Shown here: one piece after another, positions 8,458 through 17,188 of the stretch
Layout: every line of letters starts with the position of its first letter
Position numbering within the stretch: the stretch's first letter is position 1
The notes under the pieces: generated by a model
Database searches by the model: none
What the model was told of the DNA's origin: nothing
What the model saw: only the letters and a program-made list of their open reading frames with translations
NCBI GenBank assembly: GCA_965223835.1
Contig: CBDCXQ010000001.1
Coordinates: forward strand, 310,001-374,000
DNA from: CAVYXZ01 sp965223835
Lineage (GTDB): Bacteria; Chloroflexota; Anaerolineae; Aggregatilineales; Phototrophicaceae
Length of the DNA stretch: 64,000 bases
Reading direction: 5' to 3'
Position numbers and translations under genes: made by a program

Positions 8458-9978
8458 ATGATCGGAAAAACACTTCTTAATCGTTATCAAATCAGTGAGC
8501 ATCTGGGTGATGGCTCGACTGCAACCGTTTATAAAGCCGATGATAACCGTTTGGGGCGACAGGTCGCGCTCAAAATTCTGCTGCCCCATGTACGTGCATC
8601 CACCCGCACCCGCTTCTTCCAGGAGGCACGGGCGGCGGCCCAGTTGAACCATCCTAACATTATGGCGATTCATGATATGGTGGAGGACCTTGAACAACCG
8701 TTTCTGGTTGTGGAATATGTTGACGGCGCACCCCTGGCCGACTATATTCCAGCGCCGCCCGAAACCGTGGTTGAATTGGGCTATCAGATCGCGATGGCAC
8801 TGGCCTACGCGCATCAACGCCAGATTATTCACCGCGACATCAAACCGGCCAATATTCAAGTCACCTCCCAGAAACAAATCAAGATTATGGACCTGGGGTT
8901 GGCATTGCCGCCAGAAGCCACACGTGTTACCGCTGAGGGCATGATTATCGGCACCCCGGCTTACCTTTCACCGGAGCAGGCGCAGGGCCAGAAGCTAGAT
9001 CACCGGACCGATATTTACTCGCTGGGTGTGGTCTTGTATGAGATGATTACCGGCCAGCTGCCGTTTGATGCCGATGATATTTCCGCTTTGTTGCTGCAAC
9101 AGGTGCGACAACCGGCCCCACCACCGCGCTTGATCGTGCCGACGCTACCGGTCGCGTTGGAAATGGTCATCCTGAAAGCGTTGGAAAAGCATCCCTCACG
9201 CCGGTTCCAGTCCAGCCAGACGCTGGCCGATGCGTTGCGTGATGCGCTTACGGCACCGATTCCGCCCGATGCGCCAACGTCGGTCAAGCGACCAGAAGGG
9301 CTGCCAAAGCAATCGTTGCAGCCTTCACCACCGATTCGATTAATTCTCGCGGACGATCATAGTGTGCTACGGAAGGCGCTGGTCTCTGAACTCGATCAAC
9401 GGCCTGAATTTATCGTCATTGATGAAGCGGGTGATGGCACCACGGCGCTGGAAAAAACACTGGAACACCAGCCGGACGTGCTTGTGCTGGACCTCAACAT
9501 GCCCGGTAAGGGCGGGTTGGATGTGTTGCCGCTGATTCGGGCGCAAGCACCCCAGGTTAAAGTGCTGGTGTTGACGGGGCGCGAAGAGAGTGGCTATATC
9601 GTGCGGGCGCTTCGGGCCGGGGCCAATGGCTATATCCTCAAATCGTCCGATGAAGATGAACTCATTGCTGCCATCAGTAATGTGCATAAAGGCCATCTGG
9701 TATTGGGGCATGGCGTCACCGAAAAAGTCGTCACGGGTTTGTTGGGCGATTCCGAATCTGAAAACGAGATCGCCCCGATGGAGCGACAGATTCTGCTGTA
9801 TGTAGCACGGGGATTTGACAATAACAGTATCGCCCAACGCTTGAATCTTGGCATGCCGCTGATTATTGAAACGCTGGCATCGGTCATGAATAAACTGGGG
9901 GCGAAAGACCGCAACGAAGCGGCATTGCTGGCGTTGCGTGATGGTCATATTCTGTTAGACGAACTCCACGCCTTGTAG
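8458..9978 (+). CDS. Ser/Thr protein kinase fused to receiver and NarL-type HTH
   Basis: 506 residues combining one- and two-component parts. The Hanks-type kinase spans about 1-270: glycine loop GDGSTATVYKA, Lys39, catalytic loop HRDIKPAN with Asp127, DLG in place of DFG, and GTPAYLSPEQ at the activation segment end. After a proline-rich linker a receiver domain starts near 293, with acidic pair Asp299/Asp300, phosphoacceptor Asp345 in VLDLNMPG, VLTGRE and YILKSS. The C-terminal 65 residues match the NarL/FixJ HTH in outline (MERQILLYVARGFDNNSIAQ, LGAKDRNEAALLAL), but the recognition helix reads MPLIIETLASVM without the usual TVK/H contacts. No transmembrane segment. The fusion suggests cross-talk between Ser/Thr phosphorylation and a phosphorelay, although DNA binding is doubtful. 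Confidence 0.9.
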   Translation: MIGKTLLNRYQISEHLGDGSTATVYKADDNRLGRQVALKILLPHVRASTRTRFFQEARAAAQLNHPNIMAIHDMVEDLEQPFLVVEYVDGAPLADYIPAPPETVVELGYQIAMALAYAHQRQIIHRDIKPANIQVTSQKQIKIMDLGLALPPEATRVTAEGMIIGTPAYLSPEQAQGQKLDHRTDIYSLGVVLYEMITGQLPFDADDISALLLQQVRQPAPPPRLIVPTLPVALEMVILKALEKHPSRRFQSSQTLADALRDALTAPIPPDAPTSVKRPEGLPKQSLQPSPPIRLILADDHSVLRKALVSELDQRPEFIVIDEAGDGTTALEKTLEHQPDVLVLDLNMPGKGGLDVLPLIRAQAPQVKVLVLTGREESGYIVRALRAGANGYILKSSDEDELIAAISNVHKGHLVLGHGVTEKVVTGLLGDSESENEIAPMERQILLYVARGFDNNSIAQRLNLGMPLIIETLASVMNKLGAKDRNEAALLALRDGHILLDELHAL

Positions 9979-10012
9979 ATGGTTAGCGCAGCCAACTTGA
10001 GGAGATTGCTTG

Positions 10013-10768
10013 ATGTCAACTGAGCTAAAAACTACCAGCAAACACCGGTTGACACGACATGAAATCGATCATTTTCATGAGCAGGGTTGGCTGGGCCCCT
10101 ATCAGAGTTTTGGCGCTGATGAAATGGCGACGATTCGCAAGCGCCTTGAAACCGAAATACTCGGCACCCAAACCGTGTGGGGCAAAAGCCAGTACCAGAC
10201 GCGCCATCTTGATAATCGGCAGGTTTACGAACTCTGTACGCATCCGGCGATTCTGGACCGGGTTGAATGCCTGTTGGGTCCTGACCTGGTGCTCTGGCAA
10301 TCGAATTTCTTCCTAAAGGAGCCGGGCAGCAAAGCGATCCCCTGGCATCAGGACCTCGCCTTCTGGCCGATAGAACCTCCGTTAAACATCTCAGCCTGGA
10401 TCGCCATTGATCTGGTAACGATTGACAATAGCTGTGTGCAACTCATATCGGGATCACACCGTACCGTTGTGCCCCATATCGCCGCCGCCGCGCATCATGC
10501 ATTCCCTAAACAGGCTGACCCGAATTACTACATGCCAGATAACCCGGTCAAAATGGAACTGCAACCCGGTGAGTTTTTCCTGTTTACGGAGCGATTGCTT
10601 CACCACTCGACGGCCAATCAAAGTAACAACCGGCGCATGGGGCTGGCTGTCCGCCTGACAACGCCGATTGTTCGCTGCTATCATGAACACCCGATGATTA
10701 TCGTTCGGGGTGAAGATCGTCTCCAATTTAACGCTATCGCCGAACCAACACCGACTGAATCATTCTGA
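10013..10768 (+). CDS. Phytanoyl-CoA dioxygenase (PhyH) family protein
   Basis: 251-residue Fe(II)/2-oxoglutarate-dependent oxygenase. The iron ligands are visible as HQD in PWHQDLAFW (His112, Asp114) and a distal His in LLHHSTAN (197/198); the Arg after it in NNRRMGLAVR fits the 2-oxoglutarate site. The substrate is unknown; relatives hydroxylate lipids, osmolytes or natural products. The ATG at 10013 is set by GAGGAGA eight bases upstream. It follows the kinase gene on the same strand after 34 bases and could be co-transcribed. Confidence 0.88.
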   Translation: MSTELKTTSKHRLTRHEIDHFHEQGWLGPYQSFGADEMATIRKRLETEILGTQTVWGKSQYQTRHLDNRQVYELCTHPAILDRVECLLGPDLVLWQSNFFLKEPGSKAIPWHQDLAFWPIEPPLNISAWIAIDLVTIDNSCVQLISGSHRTVVPHIAAAAHHAFPKQADPNYYMPDNPVKMELQPGEFFLFTERLLHHSTANQSNNRRMGLAVRLTTPIVRCYHEHPMIIVRGEDRLQFNAIAEPTPTESF

Positions 10769-10782
10769 CCACGCTGATGAAC

Positions 10783-11778
10783 TCAGTGGTGATTGGTTGC
10801 CAATTCTACTTCGGGTTCATTGGCGCGCGGCCTGCCAATGACGCCAAATGCGGTCAGATCCATCCCCGGTACATAGATTTCGCCATTCGGGAGGATCACA
10901 TCGCGCAGGTGAGCATTGGTTAGATTCGCGCCAACCAGATTAGCTTCTTCAAAATTGACGCCGTAAAGGTCGGCTTCTGCCAGGTTGGCTCCACGCAGAT
11001 CAGCCTGCCGCAGATCAGCCATGTCGAGTTCAGCCTGTTGCAGGTCCGCCTCAGCGAGTTTTGCCAGCCGCAGTCGAGCATATTGCAACACGGCCTGTTG
11101 TAAATTAGCCCGCTCCAGCGTCGCGCCCCACAGGTTGCACCGGTACATATCGGCACCGCGCAGATTGGCGTCGGCGAAATCGCGGCGGGTGAGATTGGTA
11201 TCGCGCAGCCCAAATCCTTGCCAATACTGGGGATGGTCGGGATTCGTGAAGCGGTCGAGGTAGGTGATGTCGTAAGCTTCGTGCCAGAAGGTTTCATCCG
11301 GCAACCGCGTATTGGCATCCAACCGCGCATTGCCATAACGCCGGCTGGCAAAGCTGACGTTGGTCAGGTTGGCTTTGCCAAAGTTCGCGCCGCGCAGGTC
11401 CGCCCGTGACAGATTTGTACCGGCCAGCGACCCGTCCTGGAGCCAGCCACGATACCCCATTTCTTCCAATGCTGTCAGGGCGACAACGTTGAAATTGCTG
11501 CCCAGTTGTTGCACCAGTCGACCTTTGAGGACGCTGTCTTCGCGGCGTTTCGCCAGCAAATTTAACACAAACACCGTTACACCCAGGCTTAACACCTCAG
11601 TGAACAGGTTGGTTGGATAACCCGCATCTCCAGAGAACATAATCGCGCCCAGGAGCACGCCCCCGGCGATGAGCGCAACCCCACCCAGAATCTGGTAGAG
11701 TGTGCGATTTTCTTGGTGCAGAATTTGAATTTCGTCCCAGCGGTCAGGTGCGTAATCGTTATTCATCGTTGCCCACAT
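10783..11778 (-). CDS. Membrane-anchored pentapeptide-repeat protein
   Basis: 331 residues. Two adjacent transmembrane helices (about 30-50 and 60-78) are followed by a short soluble segment with EMGYRGWLQDGSL and then a right-handed quadrilateral beta-helix of A(D/N)LxX repeats such as LRGANFGKANL and LRQADLRGANL. The repeats are interrupted by an insert at about 155-190. The C-terminus leaves the helix with LPNGEIYVPGMDL. The same two-helix plus GWLxDGSL plus repeat layout is seen in the gene at 12688-13524, so the two are paralogues. The function is unknown; the repeat region should lie in the cytoplasm. Confidence 0.88.
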   Translation of the reverse strand: MWATMNNDYAPDRWDEIQILHQENRTLYQILGGVALIAGGVLLGAIMFSGDAGYPTNLFTEVLSLGVTVFVLNLLAKRREDSVLKGRLVQQLGSNFNVVALTALEEMGYRGWLQDGSLAGTNLSRADLRGANFGKANLTNVSFASRRYGNARLDANTRLPDETFWHEAYDITYLDRFTNPDHPQYWQGFGLRDTNLTRRDFADANLRGADMYRCNLWGATLERANLQQAVLQYARLRLAKLAEADLQQAELDMADLRQADLRGANLAEADLYGVNFEEANLVGANLTNAHLRDVILPNGEIYVPGMDLTAFGVIGRPRANEPEVELATNHH

Positions 11779-11866
11779 CGTTCACCAATAATGCTGGCAA
11801 CCATAACACAGTTCGACTAAAGACGCGCTAAAGAAGTGCGCACTCGCCGGGAAAGCGTCGGGTAAA

Positions 11867-12691
11867 TTATCCCTTGTGCCCAATTGTCAGCATATGTCCG
11901 GTTGCGCCGACAATGGCCGGATCACTTTCGACAATACGCAAAAAACGCAGCAACTGCTCACGCTGGTCTGGGTCATTCCAGAATCTCTCGAAGTCTGGCA
12001 TGCCAGTTGCCAGCCCTTCAATCGCCAATGTTTCTATTTGGGTAAAACTCGCTTCCGTTACTTCGGTGTTGATTTCATCGGGATGATGAAAAAACGCGGT
12101 AGTGAAGTAACCTCGTTGTTCGGTTAGGTTGCGATGTTGACCATCAATGAGTTCCTGCTCCAGCAATTCCGCGTAATGATCATCTGCCAGAAAGCCGCGC
12201 TGTACGCCATCAATCAGTGAGGCGAAGCGGGAAATCGTTGCGGCGAATAAGACACCTGATGGCTTCAAAACGCGGTAAGCTTCTTGCAATGCCTGTATGC
12301 GCTCTGATCTTTCAGTCAGGTGGTAAAGGGGTCCCAACAGCAGTACAGCAGCGGCACTTGCATCAGTAAATTCAAGCTGCTGGGCCTGACCGACCTGGGC
12401 ACTTGCCAGTGGGAAATCCGCCTGATGCGCTGACGCCTGTAATGCCTGTTCGATATGCAGGGGCATGATGTCAACCAGATGAACGGTATAGCCTTGTTTT
12501 GCCAGCCACAACGCATAGATGCCCGCGCCACCACCGACATCGAGAATCGTCGCGGGGGGTGGCGGCAAGTAGCGTGAAATAATCTCCTGTGTCCGCGCCA
12601 GTTCCAGTTGGCCGCGATCAGCGCTTAAGCGACTCTGTTCGCGTCCCTGATTGTAATAATTGTGAATAGCGTCCACGGTCCCCGCTTTCAT
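11867..12691 (-). CDS. SAM-dependent methyltransferase
   Basis: 274-residue class I methyltransferase with motif I ILDVGGGAGIYALWLAKQG (about residues 49-67), acidic residue in VHLVDIMP, and motif IV/post-I region AAAVLLLGPLYHL, a UbiE/type 11 pattern. The C-terminal helical extension (about 180-270) is family-typical. Its ATG overlaps the stop of the upstream pentapeptide-repeat gene (ATGA), so the two are co-translated. The substrate cannot be predicted. Confidence 0.85.
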   Translation of the reverse strand: MKAGTVDAIHNYYNQGREQSRLSADRGQLELARTQEIISRYLPPPPATILDVGGGAGIYALWLAKQGYTVHLVDIMPLHIEQALQASAHQADFPLASAQVGQAQQLEFTDASAAAVLLLGPLYHLTERSERIQALQEAYRVLKPSGVLFAATISRFASLIDGVQRGFLADDHYAELLEQELIDGQHRNLTEQRGYFTTAFFHHPDEINTEVTEASFTQIETLAIEGLATGMPDFERFWNDPDQREQLLRFLRIVESDPAIVGATGHMLTIGHKG

Positions 12692-13524
12692 TGTTCGCCA
12701 TCATACGCCGGTGAATCGGGATGATTGGACCGCCAGAATTCGGAATGTTCAGGATAGGTAAACTGACTCATATGGGTATCGGGCGTCCAGGCTTTGCCGT
12801 TCGGTAGGGTGGTGCTCGGTGTATAGTGTACCCGAAACAGGACCACGCCGCGCATATTCGCGCCGTACAGGTTCGCGCCCTGTAAATTAGCCTGGCGTAA
12901 CGTTGCCGCTTCCATATCCGCATTCCATAAGGTGGCGTGATCGAGGTTGGCGCTCCACAACCCGGCACTACACAGATTGGTCTCATGCAAATTGGCAGCC
13001 CGCAGGTTGGCCCCGAACAGGACCGATTTATACAGGTTGGCGCTGTGCAGGTTGGCGCTCTGAAGGTTCACACGCAACAGATTCGCCTCGCTCAGGTCAG
13101 CGTTCCACAAATTGACATCCATCAGATTGGCGTTCTGGAGATCAGCCCCTTGCAGTCTGGCTGAGCGTAAGTCAGCATGACGCAATGAGCCATCGGTCAG
13201 CCAGCCATGTTTGCGTAGCTCGTCGACCGCCTGTAACGCCGCCTGATTATCCTGGCTACCCATCTGGCGGATCAGTTGTGTTTTTCTGTCCATCTGCTGC
13301 TGCCGGGCAGGTGTCACAGCCTGCGCCTGAAGTCGTTGGCCGATCAGCCAATCCAGGACTATCACGCCGACACTGACACCCAGCAACGTTATCCCCAGTG
13401 GGCGGGCACTGTCCCGAATGAGCCGAGCCACGTCAAGATAGCCGTATTGATTGATATTATCGGCGAACAGCAATAGCATCGCACTTGTTGCCATTATGAG
13501 AATGGCCCGCATCACAGGTTTCAT
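12688..13524 (-). CDS. Membrane-anchored pentapeptide-repeat protein
   Basis: About 278 residues: two transmembrane helices near the N-terminus (MRAILIMATSAMLLLFADN and a second starting near PLGITLLGVSVGVIVL), a linker with RKHGWLTDGSL, and then uninterrupted A(D/N)LxX pentapeptides (LRSARLQGADL, LQSANLHSANL). The C-terminal exit TLPNGKAWTPDTHM matches the paralogue at 10783-11778. The ATG at 13524 is preferred because GGGG lies upstream and because it places the first helix at the N-terminus; a longer frame starts at 13581. Overlaps the following methyltransferase gene by four bases. Confidence 0.82.
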   Translation of the reverse strand: MKPVMRAILIMATSAMLLLFADNINQYGYLDVARLIRDSARPLGITLLGVSVGVIVLDWLIGQRLQAQAVTPARQQQMDRKTQLIRQMGSQDNQAALQAVDELRKHGWLTDGSLRHADLRSARLQGADLQNANLMDVNLWNADLSEANLLRVNLQSANLHSANLYKSVLFGANLRAANLHETNLCSAGLWSANLDHATLWNADMEAATLRQANLQGANLYGANMRGVVLFRVHYTPSTTLPNGKAWTPDTHMSQFTYPEHSEFWRSNHPDSPAYDGEQ

Positions 13525-13722
13525 TGTCGCCCCACAATGTACTGAAAGGTCGCTATCGTTCACATGAGTTGCTTGGCACAATAGTTTATTCTGCGTTTAT
13601 TTTTTGATTATAACAAGTTTGTGGGCAATAGAGCCAATTCTTAACGCTGGCGTTTGTCGAACTAACGACGCGCCTGCTAAGATAGGCGACGCACGAGGAA
13701 TATTTTTTCGAGAGGATTATTC

Positions 13723-15009
13723 ATGCACATTACTGATATGCACATTACCCCGATTGCTATTAGCGACCCCCCGCTGTTGAATGCCGCCGGGCTGCACGCG
13801 CCCTATGCGCTGCGGATCATCGTTGAGTTGGTGACGAATGATGGCATTTATGGCCTGGGTGAAGTTCCGGGCAGCGTCGAAACGGAGCAGGCGCTGGCGG
13901 CGGTCCGTGAAGTCGTCATCGGCCAGGACCCGTTTAACCTCAATGGCATCGAAGCTGGCATCCATGAGCGTTTATCTGAAGAATCCAGTTCGGCACGAGG
14001 CGAAACCCCCTGGGATCAACGCCGCATCGTTCATGTCCGCAGCGGCATTGAAGTCGCCTGTTTTGATCTGATGGGGAAGGCAACCGGGCGGCCCGTGGTC
14101 GATCTGCTGGGTGGCAAAGCGCGGGACCGCGTACCGTTTTCTGCCTATCTGTTTTACAAATATGAAGGGGCGGGCGGTGAACTGGGCTTAGGAACGGACC
14201 CGAATGCGACTGGTTGGGCGGCGGCGCGGCAGGCAGCGGCACTTGATCCTGCCGGGGTTGTGGCCGAAGCGCAGGCTATGTGCGCTGAATTTGGTTTTCA
14301 GTCCATCAAGCTCAAGGGTGGGGCGTTTCCGCCTGATGAAGAAGTTGCTGCAATGTTGGCCTTGCAGGAAGCCTTTGGCCCAGATATGCCGTTGCGCTTA
14401 GACCCCAACGCGATCTGGAAAGTTGAAACCGCCATTGCCGCTGGTAAGCGACTGGAAGGGGTGCTGGAGTATTATGAGGACCCGGTCCGTGGGCAGGAAG
14501 CGATGGCCGAGGTGGCGCAGGCCGTCGATATTCCATTGGCAACCAACATGTGTACCACCTCATTTGCGGATATTCCCGGCAGTGTCCGTCTGAACTCCGA
14601 AGCGATTATTCTGAGCGATCATCATTTCTGGGGTGGGTTGCGGCCTTCGTTGGAGTTGGCGAAAATCTGCGAGACGTTTAGTCGTGGCCTGTCGATGCAC
14701 TCCAATAGTCATGTCGGCATTTCACTGGCGGCGATGACCCATCTGGCAGCCGCCACCCCTAACCTGACCTATGCCTGTGATACCCATTATCCCTGGCAAT
14801 CGGAAGAGGTCATCGTCGGCGGGCGCATTCAATTCGAGGATGGGGCCGTCGTGGTCTCGGACGAACCGGGCCTGGGGATAGAACTGGACCGTGACATGCT
14901 GGCGACCTTGCATGAACAGTATAAACGGGCGGGGCTAGAACGGCGCAACGACGAAATCGAAATGCAGAAAGTCAATCCCGACTGGAAATTCGAAGCGACG
15001 CGGTGGTAA
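13723..15009 (+). CDS. Glucarate dehydratase-like enolase superfamily enzyme
   Basis: 428 residues, close to the usual length of glucarate dehydratase (GudD), which removes water from D-glucarate to give 5-keto-4-deoxyglucarate. The capping domain is about 1-130, and the barrel carries the family's residues: Lys196 and Lys198 in SIKLKGG, Asp227 and Asn229 in LDPNAIW, Glu252/Asp253 in YYEDPVRG, Asn275 in ATNMCTT, and His326 in MHSNSHVGIS. All metal and catalytic positions appear intact. AGAGGA precedes the ATG. The gene is followed after three bases by an acetyltransferase, but no other glucarate pathway genes are near. Talarate/galactarate dehydratase is an alternative within the same subgroup. 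Confidence 0.88.
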   Translation: MHITDMHITPIAISDPPLLNAAGLHAPYALRIIVELVTNDGIYGLGEVPGSVETEQALAAVREVVIGQDPFNLNGIEAGIHERLSEESSSARGETPWDQRRIVHVRSGIEVACFDLMGKATGRPVVDLLGGKARDRVPFSAYLFYKYEGAGGELGLGTDPNATGWAAARQAAALDPAGVVAEAQAMCAEFGFQSIKLKGGAFPPDEEVAAMLALQEAFGPDMPLRLDPNAIWKVETAIAAGKRLEGVLEYYEDPVRGQEAMAEVAQAVDIPLATNMCTTSFADIPGSVRLNSEAIILSDHHFWGGLRPSLELAKICETFSRGLSMHSNSHVGISLAAMTHLAAATPNLTYACDTHYPWQSEEVIVGGRIQFEDGAVVVSDEPGLGIELDRDMLATLHEQYKRAGLERRNDEIEMQKVNPDWKFEATRW

Positions 15010-15012
15010 GCC

Positions 15013-15480
15013 GTGATTCGGGCAGCAACCGGGCCTGATGTGCCGGGTATGGTCGCTTTATCTGAGCAAGCGCGGTCACGACTGATGACCTATCTGCCGA
15101 CCTTCTGGCGCAAGGCGGAACATGCGGCGGCAGCGCAAACCGAATTCTTCACGGATTTGTTGACGAAGGATCAAACGATTCTGCGTGTTCATGACACGAC
15201 TGTGGGCATAGATGGCTTCATCATTGCCATGCTCATCGACGCGCCACCGGTATATGATCCGGGTGGACTGACGTGTTTGATTGATGATTTTTGTGTTCAA
15301 CACGATGCAGATTGGCCGACTGTCGGGCGTGACTTGCTGCATGCCGCAACGGCGGCTGCGCGGGAACAGGGAGCCGTTCAGGTCTCAGTGATTTGCCCGG
15401 ATCGTTATGCTGCCAAACGGACTTTCCTGGCGACGCAAGGGCTGGTTGTTGGGTCGTCGTGGCACGTAGGTAATCTATAG
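15013..15480 (+). CDS. GNAT-family acetyltransferase
   Basis: 155 residues with a GNAT pattern: N-terminal IRAATGPDVPGMVALSEQ, central LTCLIDDFCV strand, and a helix containing GRDLLHAATAAAREQGAVQVSV followed by the typical RTFLATQGL. It begins with GTG three bases after the dehydratase stop, in a frame leaving no room for an earlier start, so it is probably co-translated with that gene. The acceptor substrate is unknown. Confidence 0.75.
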   Translation: MIRAATGPDVPGMVALSEQARSRLMTYLPTFWRKAEHAAAAQTEFFTDLLTKDQTILRVHDTTVGIDGFIIAMLIDAPPVYDPGGLTCLIDDFCVQHDADWPTVGRDLLHAATAAAREQGAVQVSVICPDRYAAKRTFLATQGLVVGSSWHVGNL

Positions 15481-15519
15481 CAGTTCTTTTGATTTCTGTA
15501 GGGCAAGGGGTAGGACAAC

Positions 15520-16410
15520 ATGGTGAAGGTGATGATTTCGTATCGGAACGTTCCTGACCAAAAAGCGTTTGCACAGGAACTTAGCGATGCGTTTGAAACA
15601 TCCGGCGTGAATACGTGGCTAGATGTTAAGGACATTGGTCCCCTTTCAAAATGGGAGGATGCCATTGTTGATGGCATCAAAAACAGTGATTATGTGGCCG
15701 TTTGTTTGTCGCCAGAGTATTTCGAGAGCGACATCTGCATGATGGAATGTTATATTGCACGTGGGTATCGCAAAAAGATTTTGCCTATCGCAGTATCACA
15801 GAGTCCGACCTACAATGTCTTTCATGATATTATGGACCACGAAGAAACAAAGGGACTCGAAGATCTAAATATTGCATTTATGTATGAACCGACTTATGCC
15901 GGATTGCCACTAACAAAATACGAACGCATCCAGCGGATCGTCGCGGCGGTTGTTAACCCTGTCCCCCAAGAAACGAAGTATGACATTTATGTATCCTACA
16001 AGTTTTCTCAGGCAGAATTTGCAACCCGGATAGCAGATGACCTCAATCGAGAAAATCTCTCAACTTTCATTATGACAACAAAAATCTACCCGGGAGATAT
16101 TTGGCGTGAGGTAACCTGGAATGCGATGTTACAGGCCAAATACCATATCGTTGTTCTGACGCCTGATATTAAAGACAGCGTGTACATTAAAAATGAGATC
16201 CGTGTCTCGCGCACGAAAGAAACGGTTTTTGTCCCCATACTGGCTGACACGCTAGCCAACGATCAGCAAGCTCAGGATGACATTCTGAATACGTTCAAAA
16301 CCAGAGAATTTGCCCTTCTCAATGATACCCAATGGCTTAGGACTGACAAAGGTTACGATCATATGATGCAGTCCTTAATAAATTTCCTGGGAAGTCAGAA
16401 GGTTTCCTAG
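15520..16410 (+). CDS. Tandem TIR-domain protein
   Basis: 296 residues made of two TIR domains and little else. The first (about 1-145) begins MISYRNVPDQ and contains SDYVAVCLSPEYFES and a Glu at 76 in CMMEC. The second (about 152-292) begins YDIYVSYKFSQ and contains YHIVVLTPD and a Glu at 226 in KNEIR. Glu at these places aligns with the NADase glutamate of catalytic TIRs, but this is by eye only. The base composition looks more AT-rich than the neighbours, hinting at transfer. No ThsA, SAVED, STING or NLR gene lies beside it; the downstream gene is convergent. It may act in stress or phage response, or as a bare adaptor. Confidence 0.8.
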   Translation: MVKVMISYRNVPDQKAFAQELSDAFETSGVNTWLDVKDIGPLSKWEDAIVDGIKNSDYVAVCLSPEYFESDICMMECYIARGYRKKILPIAVSQSPTYNVFHDIMDHEETKGLEDLNIAFMYEPTYAGLPLTKYERIQRIVAAVVNPVPQETKYDIYVSYKFSQAEFATRIADDLNRENLSTFIMTTKIYPGDIWREVTWNAMLQAKYHIVVLTPDIKDSVYIKNEIRVSRTKETVFVPILADTLANDQQAQDDILNTFKTREFALLNDTQWLRTDKGYDHMMQSLINFLGSQKVS

Positions 16411-16429
16411 AGTTCCATGCTAATTGAGA

Positions 16430-17086
16430 TTATTCAGAACGTAATTGTTTCTGTTGTGGTTTGAAGCGCGGGCGGATCACGCGCAGGTAGATAAAAATCG
16501 CCAGCCCGATGCCGGTCAAGAGCCAGCCGAGGTCATTGTAGCGGTCCAGATATTCCAGGACGGTTTGCCAGTTCTCGCCAATAATGACGCCCAGGGTGAT
16601 ATAGATGGTGTTGTAGATGATCGTGCCCAGCGTAAAGAACGGTAGAAATCGCACGAGGGGCATCCGCTCAATGCCAGCCAGCAGCGGTACAAAAGCGCGG
16701 ACTACCGGCAGCGCCCGGCTAAACAGGACGATCCAGACCCCGTAACGCTGAAATAAACGCTGGGCGCGGTCATAATCCTCCACCGTAACGAAGACATAGC
16801 GGCCATAACGGTCGAACGCTACGCGAATCACTGCCGCGTCAATGCGCAAGCCAATGGTGTAAACGACCAGTCCGCCGATCAACACCCCGACGACGCTGGC
16901 GATCAATACACTCGCGAAATCGAGTAACCCCTCCCCGACCATGAAACCGCTGAACAGCATCACCGCTTCCGACGGTGTGGGCGGGAATACCAGTTCGGCT
17001 AATAATGTGACGGTGATACCGGGATAGCCAATCAGCAGGATTAACTGCTCAACGACGACCCGAAACCATTCTGCGAGTTCAGCCAT
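16430..17086 (-). CDS. DedA-family membrane protein
   Basis: 218 residues, a SNARE-associated/DedA (VTT domain) protein of the inner membrane; relatives are lipid scramblases or flippases. It shows the family's re-entrant segment PPTPSEAVMLFSGFM near residue 32, the ERYGVWIVLFSRALPVVRAFVPLLAG-type stretch (FSRALPVVRAFVP visible around 122-134) with the conserved Arg, and several transmembrane helices ending near 205. GAGGGTGA precedes the ATG. It stands alone, convergent with the TIR gene. Confidence 0.88.
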   Translation of the reverse strand: MAELAEWFRVVVEQLILLIGYPGITVTLLAELVFPPTPSEAVMLFSGFMVGEGLLDFASVLIASVVGVLIGGLVVYTIGLRIDAAVIRVAFDRYGRYVFVTVEDYDRAQRLFQRYGVWIVLFSRALPVVRAFVPLLAGIERMPLVRFLPFFTLGTIIYNTIYITLGVIIGENWQTVLEYLDRYNDLGWLLTGIGLAIFIYLRVIRPRFKPQQKQLRSE

Positions 17087-17188
17087 GTATGAATCACCCT
17101 CGTACTTGCTCTATGCCTATACGATTATTGTTCTGCAATGTTGCAATATGTGCGTTACAATGCGCCCATCAATTATAGGGAATTTGCT

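Noticed and set aside
15520..16410. Thoeris or CBASS defence island
   Set aside because: No ThsA, cyclase, SAVED or other effector within reach; the neighbours are housekeeping-type genes.
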